Positions 34,456-42,347 of a stretch of DNA of 64,000 nt are shown piece after piece. Position 1 is the first letter of the stretch. Every line of letters begins with the position of its first letter. Source of the stretch: Streptomyces resistomycificus (GTDB lineage: Bacteria; Actinomycetota; Actinomycetes; Streptomycetales; Streptomycetaceae); contig NZ_KQ948993.1 in the NCBI RefSeq assembly GCF_001514265.1, positions 297,263 through 361,262 of the forward strand, in the 5' to 3' direction. Made by a program: the position numbers and the translations under genes. Below the pieces are notes generated by a model. It saw only the letters and a list, made by a program, of their open reading frames with translations. It was not told where the DNA came from and did no database searches.

Positions 34456-35635
34456 CGCCGCCGGCCCTGAGATAGGCGACCGGATCGATGTCCGTACCGA
34501 AACCGGGCCCCGTCCGCACCTCGAAGTGCAGATGCGGGCCCGTGCTGTTGCCGGTGGAGCCCGAGCGGCCGAGCCGCTGTCCGCCGCCCACTGTCTGCCC
34601 GGTCTTCACGGAGATCGCCGACAGGTGGGCGTACTGGGTGTAGCGGCCGTCGGAGTGCCGCACCACCACCTGGTAGCCGAACGACCCGCCCCACCCGGCG
34701 GTGACGACCTTGCCGGACGCGACCGCCTTCACGGACGTGCCGGTGGGCACGGCGAAGTCGACGCCCGTGTGGTAGCCCTTCGACCAGGAGGACCCCGCCT
34801 TGTGGTAAGGCGTGCCGGCCGCGGCGTTCACCGGGGAGACCAGCGCGTCGCCGGACGTGGCCTTGTCTTCGGTGTCCTTGGTGTCCTTGGTGTCCTGCGA
34901 GCCCTGTGTACCCGAAGACGCCTTCTCGCCGGTCGACTTGCCGCCGGTCGAGGTCGTCGTGGTGGTACCGGCCGCTTCCTGGCCCCGCAGCTTCAGACGC
35001 TGACCGGGAAGGATCAGGTCGGGGTCCGGTCCGATGGCCTTCCGGTTGGCCGTGTACAGGCCACGCCACCCGCCCCGTACCCGCTGGGTGTCGGCGATCT
35101 CGGAGAGCGAGTCGCCGTGGACCACCGTGTACATCTCGGCGGTCCCGGCCCGGGACTGGGGCGTGGTCTGGGGCTGTACGTCCGCCACCGAGCCGCGGCC
35201 CGACGTCTTCGCGGTGCTCTGGCCACTCCCGGCGGGCCGGATGTCCGGGGTGTCGCCGCCCCGCGTGAGCCCGGCCCGTACCGAGCACACCGGCCAGGCA
35301 TCCGGGCCCTGGCCGTCCAGCACCTTCTCCGCCACCGCGATCTGCTGGTCCTTGGTGGCCAGATCCGCCCGCGGCGCGTACCGCGAACCGCCGTACGCCT
35401 CCCAGGTGGACTGGGTGAACTGCAGCCCGCCGTAGTAGCCGTTGCCGGTGTTGATGTTCCAGTCGTTGCTCGACTCGCACGCGGCGACCTTGTTCCAGGT
35501 GTCCACGTCGGCGGCCTGAGCCACCCCGGCGCCGATGAGCGGCATCGCCATCCCGGCGCCGCCCGCCGTGACGGTGAGCGAGGCACGGTTGATCCTGTTC
35601 GGCTGATACCGGCGGTGCCGGCCGCGTACGGCCAT
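34445..35635 (-). CDS. Secreted wall hydrolase: Rpf-like transglycosylase, LysM, M23 peptidase
   Basis: A 396-aa exported protein with signal sequence (ending GAGVAQA). Residues 43-115 form the resuscitation-promoting-factor/lysozyme-like domain: TWNKVAACESSNDWNINTGN with the catalytic Glu, then GYYGGLQFTQSTWEAYGG. A LysM follows (YTVVHGDSLSEIADTQRVRG, about 168-215), then a Thr/Ser/Lys-rich linker, and an M23 domain (HTGVDFAVPTGTSVKAVASG with the metal His/Asp, and GPHLHFEVR). It should cleave both glycan and peptide bonds of peptidoglycan, as in the Rpf-M23 fusions used during spore germination. The start at 35635 follows GAGGGGG. A 6-bp stem precedes it. Confidence 0.92.
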   Translation of the reverse strand: MAVRGRHRRYQPNRINRASLTVTAGGAGMAMPLIGAGVAQAADVDTWNKVAACESSNDWNINTGNGYYGGLQFTQSTWEAYGGSRYAPRADLATKDQQIAVAEKVLDGQGPDAWPVCSVRAGLTRGGDTPDIRPAGSGQSTAKTSGRGSVADVQPQTTPQSRAGTAEMYTVVHGDSLSEIADTQRVRGGWRGLYTANRKAIGPDPDLILPGQRLKLRGQEAAGTTTTTSTGGKSTGEKASSGTQGSQDTKDTKDTEDKATSGDALVSPVNAAAGTPYHKAGSSWSKGYHTGVDFAVPTGTSVKAVASGKVVTAGWGGSFGYQVVVRHSDGRYTQYAHLSAISVKTGQTVGGGQRLGRSGSTGNSTGPHLHFEVRTGPGFGTDIDPVAYLRAGGVRI

Positions 35636-35699
35636 GAAAGGTCCCCCTCGACATGCGTCAGGAGGGGCAAAAGTAAGCGCTGCGAACAGGCCATGACAA

Positions 35700-35716
35700 G
35701 GCGGCAATCGGCCGCC
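35700..35716 (-). promoter_or_regulatory. Stem-loop in the leader of the Rpf-M23 gene
   Basis: GGCGGC-AATCG-GCCGCC is a perfect 6-bp stem, 65 bp ahead of the ATG. Rpf genes in Streptomyces are known to have c-di-AMP (ydaO) riboswitches, but the conserved cores of that element were not found here. Confidence 0.4.
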
Positions 35717-35857
35717 CTCCTTTACCCCCCGACTTCCCCCCTCAGTCAAACCGGTTGCGGGAAAGCCCAGTTGATCGACCATGGGGCGGTTACACTCCGT
35801 CCCACCAGGGGCGGAGTCGCGTTCAGGGGGGTTCCTGAGCACGGGAATGGGGCGGCG

Positions 35858-36685
35858 GTGGACTACGAGTTCGACGTGTTCATCAGTTACAGAAGAAGCG
35901 CGGGACACGTCAGGGAATGGGTCTGGAATCATTTCTTCCCGATCCTCAAGGGATGCCTGGAGGACGAGCTCGGGAAGGCCGAGATCTTCATCGACCGCAA
36001 TCTGAACGACAAGATCGGCATTCCGTGGCCCGACGAACTCGGGGGATCGCTGCACCGGAGCAAACTGCTGGTACCTGTTCTGTCCGCCCCCTATTTCCAC
36101 TCGGAGTGGTGCACGGCCGAGTGGGGGACGATGGAGGAGCGGGAGAAGCTGACCCGGCGACGGGGGCTCATCTTCCCCGTGGTGTTCGCGGACGGCGAGA
36201 ACTTTCCGCCGGAGGTGCACGACCGGCAGCTCGACAACGCGTTCAAGAAGTACAGCGTGCCGCACCCCAAGTACCGGGACTCCGAGTCCTATCCGGCCTT
36301 CCACCGGGAGGTGCAGCGCCTCGCGCGAGACATTCGCGAACGGCTGGAACAGGTGCCCGAGTGGCATGCGGACTGGCCGACCCTGACCCCGGCGGCCGCC
36401 GAACGCCGGCCCGCCCCGCTTCCCCGGTTCGGAGCCTGCTGGAGACCGGCCAGATCGTCACGTTCTACTCCTACAAGGGTGGCGTGGGCCGCAGCTTCGC
36501 CCTCGCCAACACGGCTGTCCTGCTCGCGCGGTGGGGCTACCGGGTGCTGTGCGTCGACTGGGACCTGGAGGCGCCGGGCCTTTCGTACTTCTTCGACCTC
36601 CACCCGGACTCGTCGCCCCGGGCAGGCCTGTTGGAGATGGTCGAGGAGGCCCGCGACACGTCGGTGGGCCCGTCCCTCGCCCTGA
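35858..36685 (+). CDS. TIR-domain protein (frame overlaps the following ATPase gene)
   Basis: From GTG 35858 the frame encodes VDYEFDVFISYRRSAGHVRE and a complete TIR fold up to about residue 150, with the candidate NADase Glu at residue 88 in FHSEWCTAEW. Bacterial TIR domains cleave NAD+ or make cyclic-ADP-ribose-type signals in defence, so this is a likely effector or signal producer. A helical tail to about residue 187 ends LPRF; beyond 36420 the same frame continues to a stop at 36685 but reads Arg/Ser/Thr-rich nonsense, because the downstream ATPase is encoded in the -1 frame there. Homologs I recall end near PLPRF. Either the true stop has been lost by a point change, or an indel split a fusion gene. 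Confidence 0.78.
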   Translation: MDYEFDVFISYRRSAGHVREWVWNHFFPILKGCLEDELGKAEIFIDRNLNDKIGIPWPDELGGSLHRSKLLVPVLSAPYFHSEWCTAEWGTMEEREKLTRRRGLIFPVVFADGENFPPEVHDRQLDNAFKKYSVPHPKYRDSESYPAFHREVQRLARDIRERLEQVPEWHADWPTLTPAAAERRPAPLPRFGACWRPARSSRSTPTRVAWAAASPSPTRLSCSRGGATGCCASTGTWRRRAFRTSSTSTRTRRPGQACWRWSRRPATRRWARPSP

Positions 36686-38289
36686 AGTACCGCACCGCGG
36701 TCCGGCTGCCCGACGAGGTGCGGCTGGATCTGATCGCCGCGGGCCGCCAGGACGCCACGTACATCTCCCGCCTCCAGGAGGTCGACTGGGAGAAGCTGTA
36801 CACCGACCACGATTTCGGTGACACCCTCGAAGCGTGGCGGGCCGAGTGGATGAAGAACTACGACATCGTCCTCGTCGACAGCCGCACCGGCATCACCGAC
36901 TCCGGAGGCATCTGCACCTCGCAGGTCCCCGACGTGCTCGTCTTCGCCTTCACCGCCAACCAGCAGAACGTCGACGGCGTCCTGGACATCGTCGACCGCG
37001 CCATGAAGGCCAGGGACGGTCTCCCCTACGACCGGCCGCGCCTGCTGACCGTGCCGCTGCTGAGCAGGTTCGACGCGCAGCCCGAGTACAGCAAGGGCGA
37101 GACCTGGCGCCGCACACTGGCCGAACAGATGGAACCGCGGCTGCGGGACTGGGCCCCGCGGGGCAGCACCGCCGCCGAACTCCTGCAGCGCGTCACCATC
37201 CCCTACTTCCCCGTCTGGTCCTTCGGCGAGTCGCTGCCCGCCCTCACCGAGAGCCATCGCAACTCCGAACAGGTCACCTACAGCATCGCGTCCCTCGCCG
37301 CGCTGCTCGCCCGCCGTCTGGAGGACGCGGGCCTGCTGATCGAGAACCGGGACTCCTACGTCGACAGTGCGCGGCAGGCGGCGCGCCGGACCTACGAGGC
37401 GGACCTCTTCGTCAGCTACAGCGGCACGACCGCCAAGCTGGCCCGGCAGTTCCTCGCGCTGCTGCACGAGAACGGGGTGACGACGCGTCCCCACCGGGCC
37501 GACGGACCGGAGGACATGTTCTGGTCCCCCGAGCGCCGACAGCAACTCATGGACGAGTGCCGCCACTTCGCGATGCTGGTGGACGGGCACTCCTCCTCGG
37601 AACAGGAACAGGACCTCGGCTACTTCCTGCGCCGTTCCGTCAGCGGGGTCACCCCACGGCTCACGCTGCCCGTGGTGACCTCGTCCGAGGCGTTCGAGAA
37701 CCTGCCGCACATCGCCCGGTCACTGCAGGCGTTCAACCTGGAGCACGGCACCCTGGCCCTGGCCGCCCGTGCCGTCGCCGCCCAGCTGCGAAAGGACCCG
37801 GACGAGGAGTTCGGTGCGCCCCGGCGTACCGCCGAGCACCGGTTCGACGTCTTCCTCTCCTACGCGCACGCGGACCGGGACTGGGCGCTGGCCCTCGCGG
37901 AGAACCTGCAGCGGCTGGGGGTCAGTGTGTGGGTGGACCAGTGGAACAGGGTGCCGGGGGAAGAGTGGACGTCCCGGCTCCAGGACGCGCTGGCGAACTC
38001 CGAGGTCCTGGTGTCCGTGGTGACACCGCACTGGACACGGTCGCAGTGGGCGGTCGAGGAGTTCCTCGAGGCGCGGCAGAGGCAACGGGTGATCCCCGTG
38101 GTCCTGGATGAGCCCCACCCACCCCAGTTCGTCGTCGAGCAGCCCTACGTCGACTTCGGCGGGGCGCGCTCCCCGATGACCTATGTGCGAGAGGTCGAAC
38201 ACCTGGCGCGCCTCGTGCTGGGCCTGCCCGCCGACCGCCCGCTCCCCCGCAGGGCCTCGTTCGTCCTGCCGGACTCCCTCCTGTACTGA
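36361..38289 (+). CDS. KGGVGR-type P-loop ATPase fused to two TIR-like domains
   Basis: The only start near the domain is GTG 36361, giving 642 aa; it overlaps the TIR gene by 325 bp and has a poor ribosome site, so coupled translation or a frameshift must be considered. Residues 32-300 are a MinD/ParA-like ATPase: TFYSYKGGVGRSFALANTAV with a deviant Walker A ending Arg-Ser, and VLCVDWDLEAPGL and VLVDSRTGITDSGG as later motifs. Residues 344-480 (YEADLFVSYSG) resemble TIR but lack the active Glu; residues 493-610 (HRFDVFLSYAHADRDWALAL) are a full TIR with Glu in SQWAVEEF. Such ATPase-TIR proteins are suspected switches of actinobacterial conflict systems. Confidence 0.82.
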   Translation: MACGLADPDPGGRRTPARPASPVRSLLETGQIVTFYSYKGGVGRSFALANTAVLLARWGYRVLCVDWDLEAPGLSYFFDLHPDSSPRAGLLEMVEEARDTSVGPSLALKYRTAVRLPDEVRLDLIAAGRQDATYISRLQEVDWEKLYTDHDFGDTLEAWRAEWMKNYDIVLVDSRTGITDSGGICTSQVPDVLVFAFTANQQNVDGVLDIVDRAMKARDGLPYDRPRLLTVPLLSRFDAQPEYSKGETWRRTLAEQMEPRLRDWAPRGSTAAELLQRVTIPYFPVWSFGESLPALTESHRNSEQVTYSIASLAALLARRLEDAGLLIENRDSYVDSARQAARRTYEADLFVSYSGTTAKLARQFLALLHENGVTTRPHRADGPEDMFWSPERRQQLMDECRHFAMLVDGHSSSEQEQDLGYFLRRSVSGVTPRLTLPVVTSSEAFENLPHIARSLQAFNLEHGTLALAARAVAAQLRKDPDEEFGAPRRTAEHRFDVFLSYAHADRDWALALAENLQRLGVSVWVDQWNRVPGEEWTSRLQDALANSEVLVSVVTPHWTRSQWAVEEFLEARQRQRVIPVVLDEPHPPQFVVEQPYVDFGGARSPMTYVREVEHLARLVLGLPADRPLPRRASFVLPDSLLY

Positions 38290-38440
38290 GCCACGCGGGG
38301 CTCGGATCCGTATCTGCGTACGCACCTCCGGCAAAAGCCGGACGTGCCGGTGGGTGCCGGGCGCGTCAGGACGGCCAGGGGGCAGTATGGGGCGTACACG
38401 ACCGGCATCACCGATTCCCGCACTAACAGGAGCCAACCGA

Positions 38441-39880
38441 ATGACTGACTCAGCCCAGATCGGCGTCACCGGACTCGCGGTCATGGGACGCAATCTCGCC
38501 CGTAACTTCGCGCGCAACGGCTACACGGTCGCCCTGCACAACCGGACGGCGTCGCGTACGCACGCGCTGGTGGAGGAGTTCGGGAGTGAGGGCGACTTCG
38601 TCGCGGCCGAGACGGCCAAGGAGTTCGTGGCGGCGTTGGAGCGGCCCCGGCGCCTGGTCATCATGGTGAAGGCCGGGGACCCGACGGACGCGGTGATCCA
38701 GGAGTTCGCCCCGCTGCTGGAGCCCGGCGACATGATCATCGACGGTGGCAACGCGCACTTCGCCGACACCCGGCGCCGCGAGCGCGAACTGCGTGAGCAG
38801 GGCATCCACTTCGTCGGCATGGGCGTCTCCGGCGGCGAGGAGGGCGCGTTGCACGGACCGAGCATCATGCCGGGCGGGCCGAGGGAGTCGTACGACTCGC
38901 TGGGTCCGATGCTGGAGAAGATCTCCGCGAAGGCGGCGGACGGGGCTCCGTGTGTGACCCACGTGGGTCCGGACGGCGCCGGGCACTTCGTGAAGATGGT
39001 GCACAACGGCATCGAGTACGCCGACATGCAGCTGATCGGCGAGGCGTACCAGCTGCTGCGGGACGTCGCCGGGTACGAGCCCGCGCAGATCGCCGAGATC
39101 TTCCGGACCTGGAACACGGGCCGGCTCGACTCCTACCTGATCGAGATCACGGCCGAGGTGCTGTCGCACGTGGACGCGGCGACCGGAAAGCCCTTCGTGG
39201 ACGTGGTGGTGGACCAGGCCGAGCAGAAGGGCACCGGTCGCTGGACCGTCCAGATCGCGCTGGACCTCGGTGTGCCGGTGTCGGGCATCGCCGAGGCGGT
39301 CTTCGCGCGCTCCCTGTCCGGTCACGCCGCGCTGCGGGACGCCTCGCGGGGGCTGGCCGGGCCGACGGCCACGCCGCTGAGCGAGGCGGAGGCGGGCGCC
39401 TTCGCGGACCGGGTGGAGCAGGCGCTGTACGCCTCCAAGATCGTGTCGTACACCCAGGGCTTCCACGAGATCGCCGCGGGCAGCGAGGAGTACGGGTGGG
39501 ACATCGACCTCGGCGCCGTGTCCGCGCTGTGGCGGGGCGGCTGCATCATCCGTGCGGCCTTCCTGGACCGGATCCGCGCCGCCTACGACGCGCGCGCCGA
39601 CCTGCCCAGCCTGCTGTCCGACGAGACGTTCGCGCAGGAGATCGCCGCGGCGCAGGACGACTGGCGTGAGGTCATCATCGCCGCGACCCGCCAGGGCGTC
39701 CCGACGCCGGGCTTCGCCGCGGCCCTCGCCTACTACGACGCGCTGCGCGCGGAGCGGCTGCCGGCGGCGCTCACGCAGGGGCAGCGGGACTTCTTCGGCG
39801 CGCACACGTACCGACGCACCGACCGGGACGGTTCGTTCCACACGCTGTGGGGCGGGGACCGCTCGGAGATCTCCGCGTAG
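38441..39880 (+). CDS. gnd: 6-phosphogluconate dehydrogenase, decarboxylating
   Basis: A 479-aa protein, the standard homodimer length. GVTGLAVMGRNLARNFARNG is the NADP loop, GVSGGEEGALHGPSIMPGG the substrate loop, and GDGAGHFVKMVHNGIEYADM the signature with catalytic Lys (seen as DGAGHFVKMVHNGIEY). It oxidises 6-phosphogluconate to ribulose-5-phosphate with CO2 and NADPH in the pentose phosphate pathway. AGGAG lies 7-11 bases ahead of ATG 38441. Streptomycetes often carry two paralogues; this copy is isolated from zwf/tal. A strong stem-loop lies 130 bp after the stop. Confidence 0.95.
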   Translation: MTDSAQIGVTGLAVMGRNLARNFARNGYTVALHNRTASRTHALVEEFGSEGDFVAAETAKEFVAALERPRRLVIMVKAGDPTDAVIQEFAPLLEPGDMIIDGGNAHFADTRRRERELREQGIHFVGMGVSGGEEGALHGPSIMPGGPRESYDSLGPMLEKISAKAADGAPCVTHVGPDGAGHFVKMVHNGIEYADMQLIGEAYQLLRDVAGYEPAQIAEIFRTWNTGRLDSYLIEITAEVLSHVDAATGKPFVDVVVDQAEQKGTGRWTVQIALDLGVPVSGIAEAVFARSLSGHAALRDASRGLAGPTATPLSEAEAGAFADRVEQALYASKIVSYTQGFHEIAAGSEEYGWDIDLGAVSALWRGGCIIRAAFLDRIRAAYDARADLPSLLSDETFAQEIAAAQDDWREVIIAATRQGVPTPGFAAALAYYDALRAERLPAALTQGQRDFFGAHTYRRTDRDGSFHTLWGGDRSEISA

Positions 39881-40009
39881 CACCCACCGGGTGCGGTGGT
39901 TGTGAGGTGGTTCTGACGTGGTTGTGACGCAAGTCTGACGTGGTCCGCGGGTGGTGCGGGTGGCGTGCGGGCGGTTCCCGCACTTCCCCGCGCCGCTTCG
40001 TCCACGGGA

Positions 40010-40048
40010 GCAGGGGCGGGCGGCGATCGACTCGCCGCCCACCCCTGC
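40010..40048. terminator. Bidirectional terminator between gnd and the Pro-rich gene
   Basis: GCAGGGGCGGGCGGCG (40010-40025) pairs with CGCCGCCCACCCCTGC (40033-40048) with one mismatch and a 7-base loop, followed by TGTTT on the + strand. It lies between the convergent ends of gnd and the small Pro-rich gene. Confidence 0.8.
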
Positions 40049-40053
40049 GTGTT

Positions 40054-40299
40054 TCAGCTGAGCGGGGGTCCCGGTTCCGGGGCCGGCACGGGTTCCGGGC
40101 CCGGCGGGACGGGGGACGGCCCCGGAGCGGGATCGGGCGGCGGGGTGGGAACCGGTCCCGGCGCGGGCGGCTGGGGCACCGGCTCCGGGACCGGATCGGG
40201 GTAGGGCTCCGGGGGCTGCGGGTCCGGGCCCGGTGCGGGCCCCGGCCCGGGACCCGGCACGGGGTCCGGGTGGACGGGGTCGGGGTACGGGTGCGTCAT
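40054..40299 (-). CDS. 81-aa Pro/Gly/Asp-rich small protein
   Basis: From ATG 40299 a peptide almost wholly made of Pro, Gly, Asp, Glu, Val and Ala: THPYPDPVHPDPVPGPGPGP, continuing in PxP repeats. No signal peptide or fold is expected. The Pro-rich pattern with exact third-base bias and the terminator immediately behind support a real gene; the family is unrecognised. Alternatives: a low-complexity artefact of GC-rich DNA. Confidence 0.5.
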   Translation of the reverse strand: MTHPYPDPVHPDPVPGPGPGPAPGPDPQPPEPYPDPVPEPVPQPPAPGPVPTPPPDPAPGPSPVPPGPEPVPAPEPGPPLS

Positions 40300-40723
40300 G
40301 GCGTCCTCCGGCCAATCGGTCGACGTCGGCTCTGGACTACTCCCCCGCGTACCCGAGGGCGGCGCCACCACTCACCCGGCCGCGTGAAGGGGGTGAGCCG
40401 GGTGGGTCTGCCGACATGCGGCGCGACGTCGGTCGTCGCCGTGTCCGGGGGCGGCGAGGGCCGGAGCACCGGGGGCGGGCTGGGTGGTGGGCGCGGGGCG
40501 CGGTGGTCGGCGGGCGCGGGGCGCGGTGGATGGCGGGCGCGAGTCGCGGTGCTCGGTGCGCGTAGGCCGGACTCTCGGTGCGCGTAGGCCGGACTACTCG
40601 GTGCGCGTAGGCCGGACTACTCGCTGAGAAGCGCGGGCGCGGTGCACGGCGCGCTCGGGTCTCACCGCTCGCCGCGCCTAGGCCGGACTGCTCACCGAGC
40701 GCGGGGCGCGGTGCACGGCGCGC
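40300..40723. repeat. Repeat-rich non-coding stretch
   Basis: Contains three near-tandem copies of the 22-mer starting CTCGGTGCGCGTAGGCCGGA (40552-40573, 40574-40595, 40597-40618) and a separate 19-bp direct repeat CGCGGTGCACGGCGCGCTC (40638-40656 and 40707-40725), the second reaching the stop of the racemase gene. No reading frame here has protein features. GC-slippage expansion is the likely origin. Confidence 0.8.
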
Positions 40724-41374
40724 TCAGGCCGGGCCCTGCTTGGCGTGCGCGGCCCTCGCCGCCGCGGCCAGGCCGAGGCGTGGGCTGGACAGGACCGGAA
40801 CCCGGGTGGTCGTCAGGCGCTCGGCCGGGGCGATGGAGACCTGGGCCAGGACGATCGCGTCGGCGTCGGTGATCGCGTCGGCGGCGGTCGCCACGAGTCG
40901 GGCGCACCCGTCGGTGTCACCCGCCGCGAAGCGCTGCCATGCGCCGGGCACCACATGGGTGCGTACGGCCACGGGGCGTCCGGCCCGGTGGGCCTCCTCC
41001 TCGATGAGGTCCGCCGTCGGACCGAGTGTGCTCTCCACGGTGGCGAGGACGGCGACGCGAGGGCCGGTGGCCACCGCGGCTGCCGCCATCGGGCGGTCCA
41101 CCCTTAGGACCGGGGCCCCGGCTTCCGCGGCGGCCGCCTCAGCGATGCCACCGATGGTCGAGCAGGTGCACAGCACGGCCCGGGCGCCCTCGGCGACGGC
41201 TTGTGAGAGCACGGCGCGGACGTCGTCCGCCACCGCGTCCGGGCCCTCGACGCGGGCCCGGGCGAGCAGCTCCTCGTCCACGAAGTGCCGTAGCTCCAGC
41301 CCTTGGTGGGTCTCGTCGCGCAGGGCGTCGAAGACCGGGACGTGCAGGAACGAGGTCTGGAGCAGTGCGAGCAC
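40724..41374 (-). CDS. Aspartate/glutamate/hydantoin racemase-family protein
   Basis: A 216-aa protein from GTG 41374, with GGAAGGAG nine bases ahead. VLALLQTSFLHVPVFDALRD opens the fold; GARAVLCTCSTIGGIAEAAA carries the first candidate catalytic Cys, and VVPGAWQRFAAGDTDG and IVLAQVSIAP the second half, where the usual second Cys is replaced by Gln/Ala residues (LAQVS). The family comprises cofactor-independent racemases and decarboxylase relatives using a Cys pair; loss of one Cys would argue for decarboxylation or isomerisation instead. Third gene of the panD unit, 23 bp after the GNAT stop. Confidence 0.75.
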   Translation of the reverse strand: MLALLQTSFLHVPVFDALRDETHQGLELRHFVDEELLARARVEGPDAVADDVRAVLSQAVAEGARAVLCTCSTIGGIAEAAAAEAGAPVLRVDRPMAAAAVATGPRVAVLATVESTLGPTADLIEEEAHRAGRPVAVRTHVVPGAWQRFAAGDTDGCARLVATAADAITDADAIVLAQVSIAPAERLTTTRVPVLSSPRLGLAAAARAAHAKQGPA

Positions 41375-41397
41375 GGATGGATCTCCTTCCGGACGGC

Positions 41398-41742
41398 TCA
41401 GAACCGTCCGGGGTGCGCCGCCAGCCACGCCTTCGCCGAACGCAGCAGCTCGGGGTCGGCGGCCGGTGCCTCGTCGGGGTGGCGTTCGGCCCACTTGACG
41501 ACGTACGGGCACAGCGGGGCGACGACGACGCCCTCGCGCTTCGCGACGGCGTACAACTCCCGCGCCAGCGAGCCCGCGATGCCCTTCCCCTCGTGGGCCG
41601 GTTCGACGATCGTGTGGACCGGGACGAGCGCGCCCGCGGGGGACTCGAGGACGAAGTACTCGATGTGGCCGACGACTTCACCGTCACCGACCGCCTCCAG
41701 GCGGCCCGCCGCCCGGTCGTCGCGGATCTCGATGTCGCTCAT
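41398..41742 (-). CDS. Small GNAT-fold protein next to panD
   Basis: A 114-aa protein; ATG 41742 has AGGAG seven bases ahead, while GTG 41748 is too close. EIRDDRAAGRLEAVGDGEVV, then VHTIVEPAHEGKGIAGSLAR (motif A) and VVAPLCPYVVKWAERHPD are typical of the short Acetyltransf_CG/YjdJ type. It lies 28 bp after panD on the same strand. In enterobacteria the GNAT protein PanZ binds PanD to trigger its self-cleavage and sense CoA. Whether this unrelated-looking, shorter GNAT has such a role is speculation from position. Confidence 0.85.
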   Translation of the reverse strand: MSDIEIRDDRAAGRLEAVGDGEVVGHIEYFVLESPAGALVPVHTIVEPAHEGKGIAGSLARELYAVAKREGVVVAPLCPYVVKWAERHPDEAPAADPELLRSAKAWLAAHPGRF

Positions 41743-41770
41743 GGGCACGCTCCTGGTCCGGAGGTCGGGG

Positions 41771-42190
41771 TCAGGCCACCACGGCCTGCGGGCTGCGCTC
41801 CTGGTCCGAGCCCGGCACCGGTTCGGAGGGGTCGGTTCCGAGGGCCACGACGCGGTTGTCGCGGTCCACGTGCACGACCCGGGGTTCGAGTGCCCGCGCC
41901 TCGGCGTCGGTCACCTGAGCGTAACTGATGATGATCACCAGATCGCCGGGGTGGACGAGGTGGGCGGCCGCCCCGTTGATCCCGACGACACCGGAGCCGC
42001 GCTCGCCCTCGATGACGTACGTCTCGAGTCGGGCGCCGTTGGTGATGTCGACGATGTGCACGAGCTCGCCGGGCAGCAGGTCGGCGGCGTCGAGGAGGTC
42101 GGCGTCGATGGTCACCGATCCCACGTAGTGCAGGTCGGCCTGGGTGACGGTGGCCCGATGGATCTTGGACTTGAACAGAGTACGCAGCAC
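41771..42190 (-). CDS. panD: Aspartate 1-decarboxylase proenzyme
   Basis: A 139-aa pyruvoyl enzyme. The autocleavage pair Gly24-Ser25 is in HRATVTQADLHYVGSVTIDA; cleavage gives a pyruvoyl group on Ser25. VINGAAAHL-like GINGAAAHLVHPGDLVIIIS and the Lys/Arg near the N-terminus match known PanD. It forms beta-alanine from L-aspartate for pantothenate and CoA. Start is GTG 42190 with AGGAG 8 bases ahead. First gene of an operon with a GNAT and a racemase-like protein; panB/panC are not in the window. Confidence 0.95.
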   Translation of the reverse strand: MLRTLFKSKIHRATVTQADLHYVGSVTIDADLLDAADLLPGELVHIVDITNGARLETYVIEGERGSGVVGINGAAAHLVHPGDLVIIISYAQVTDAEARALEPRVVHVDRDNRVVALGTDPSEPVPGSDQERSPQAVVA

Positions 42191-42347
42191 TTTGGACTCC
42201 TGGAAGACGGCTCCCTGCCTGCTTTGTGCAGGTCAAAGGCATCGTTCACTGTACACGGGCACGCGTTGAACTCGAAGATATCGAGGAACATCGGTTGACT
42301 CTCACGAGAAGGCTCTCCACCTGCACTTTCACGAGAGACTGGCTGCC

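Noticed and set aside
35636..35857. A c-di-AMP (ydaO) riboswitch ahead of the Rpf-M23 gene
   Set aside because: The conserved sequence blocks of that riboswitch were not found; only a simple stem is visible.
36361..36430. A programmed -1 frameshift site
   Set aside because: No X-XXY-YYZ heptamer fits the zero frame at CTTCCCCGG, and no stable downstream pseudoknot could be argued by eye.
35858..38289. A FxSxx-COOH or Thoeris locus
   Set aside because: No radical-SAM maturase, FxSxx peptide, TPR protein or ThsA-type SIR2/SLOG gene is near; the resemblance is only in the TIR domain.
40552..40725. A CRISPR array
   Set aside because: The copies are adjacent with no spacers, GC-rich and not palindromic, and there are no cas genes.
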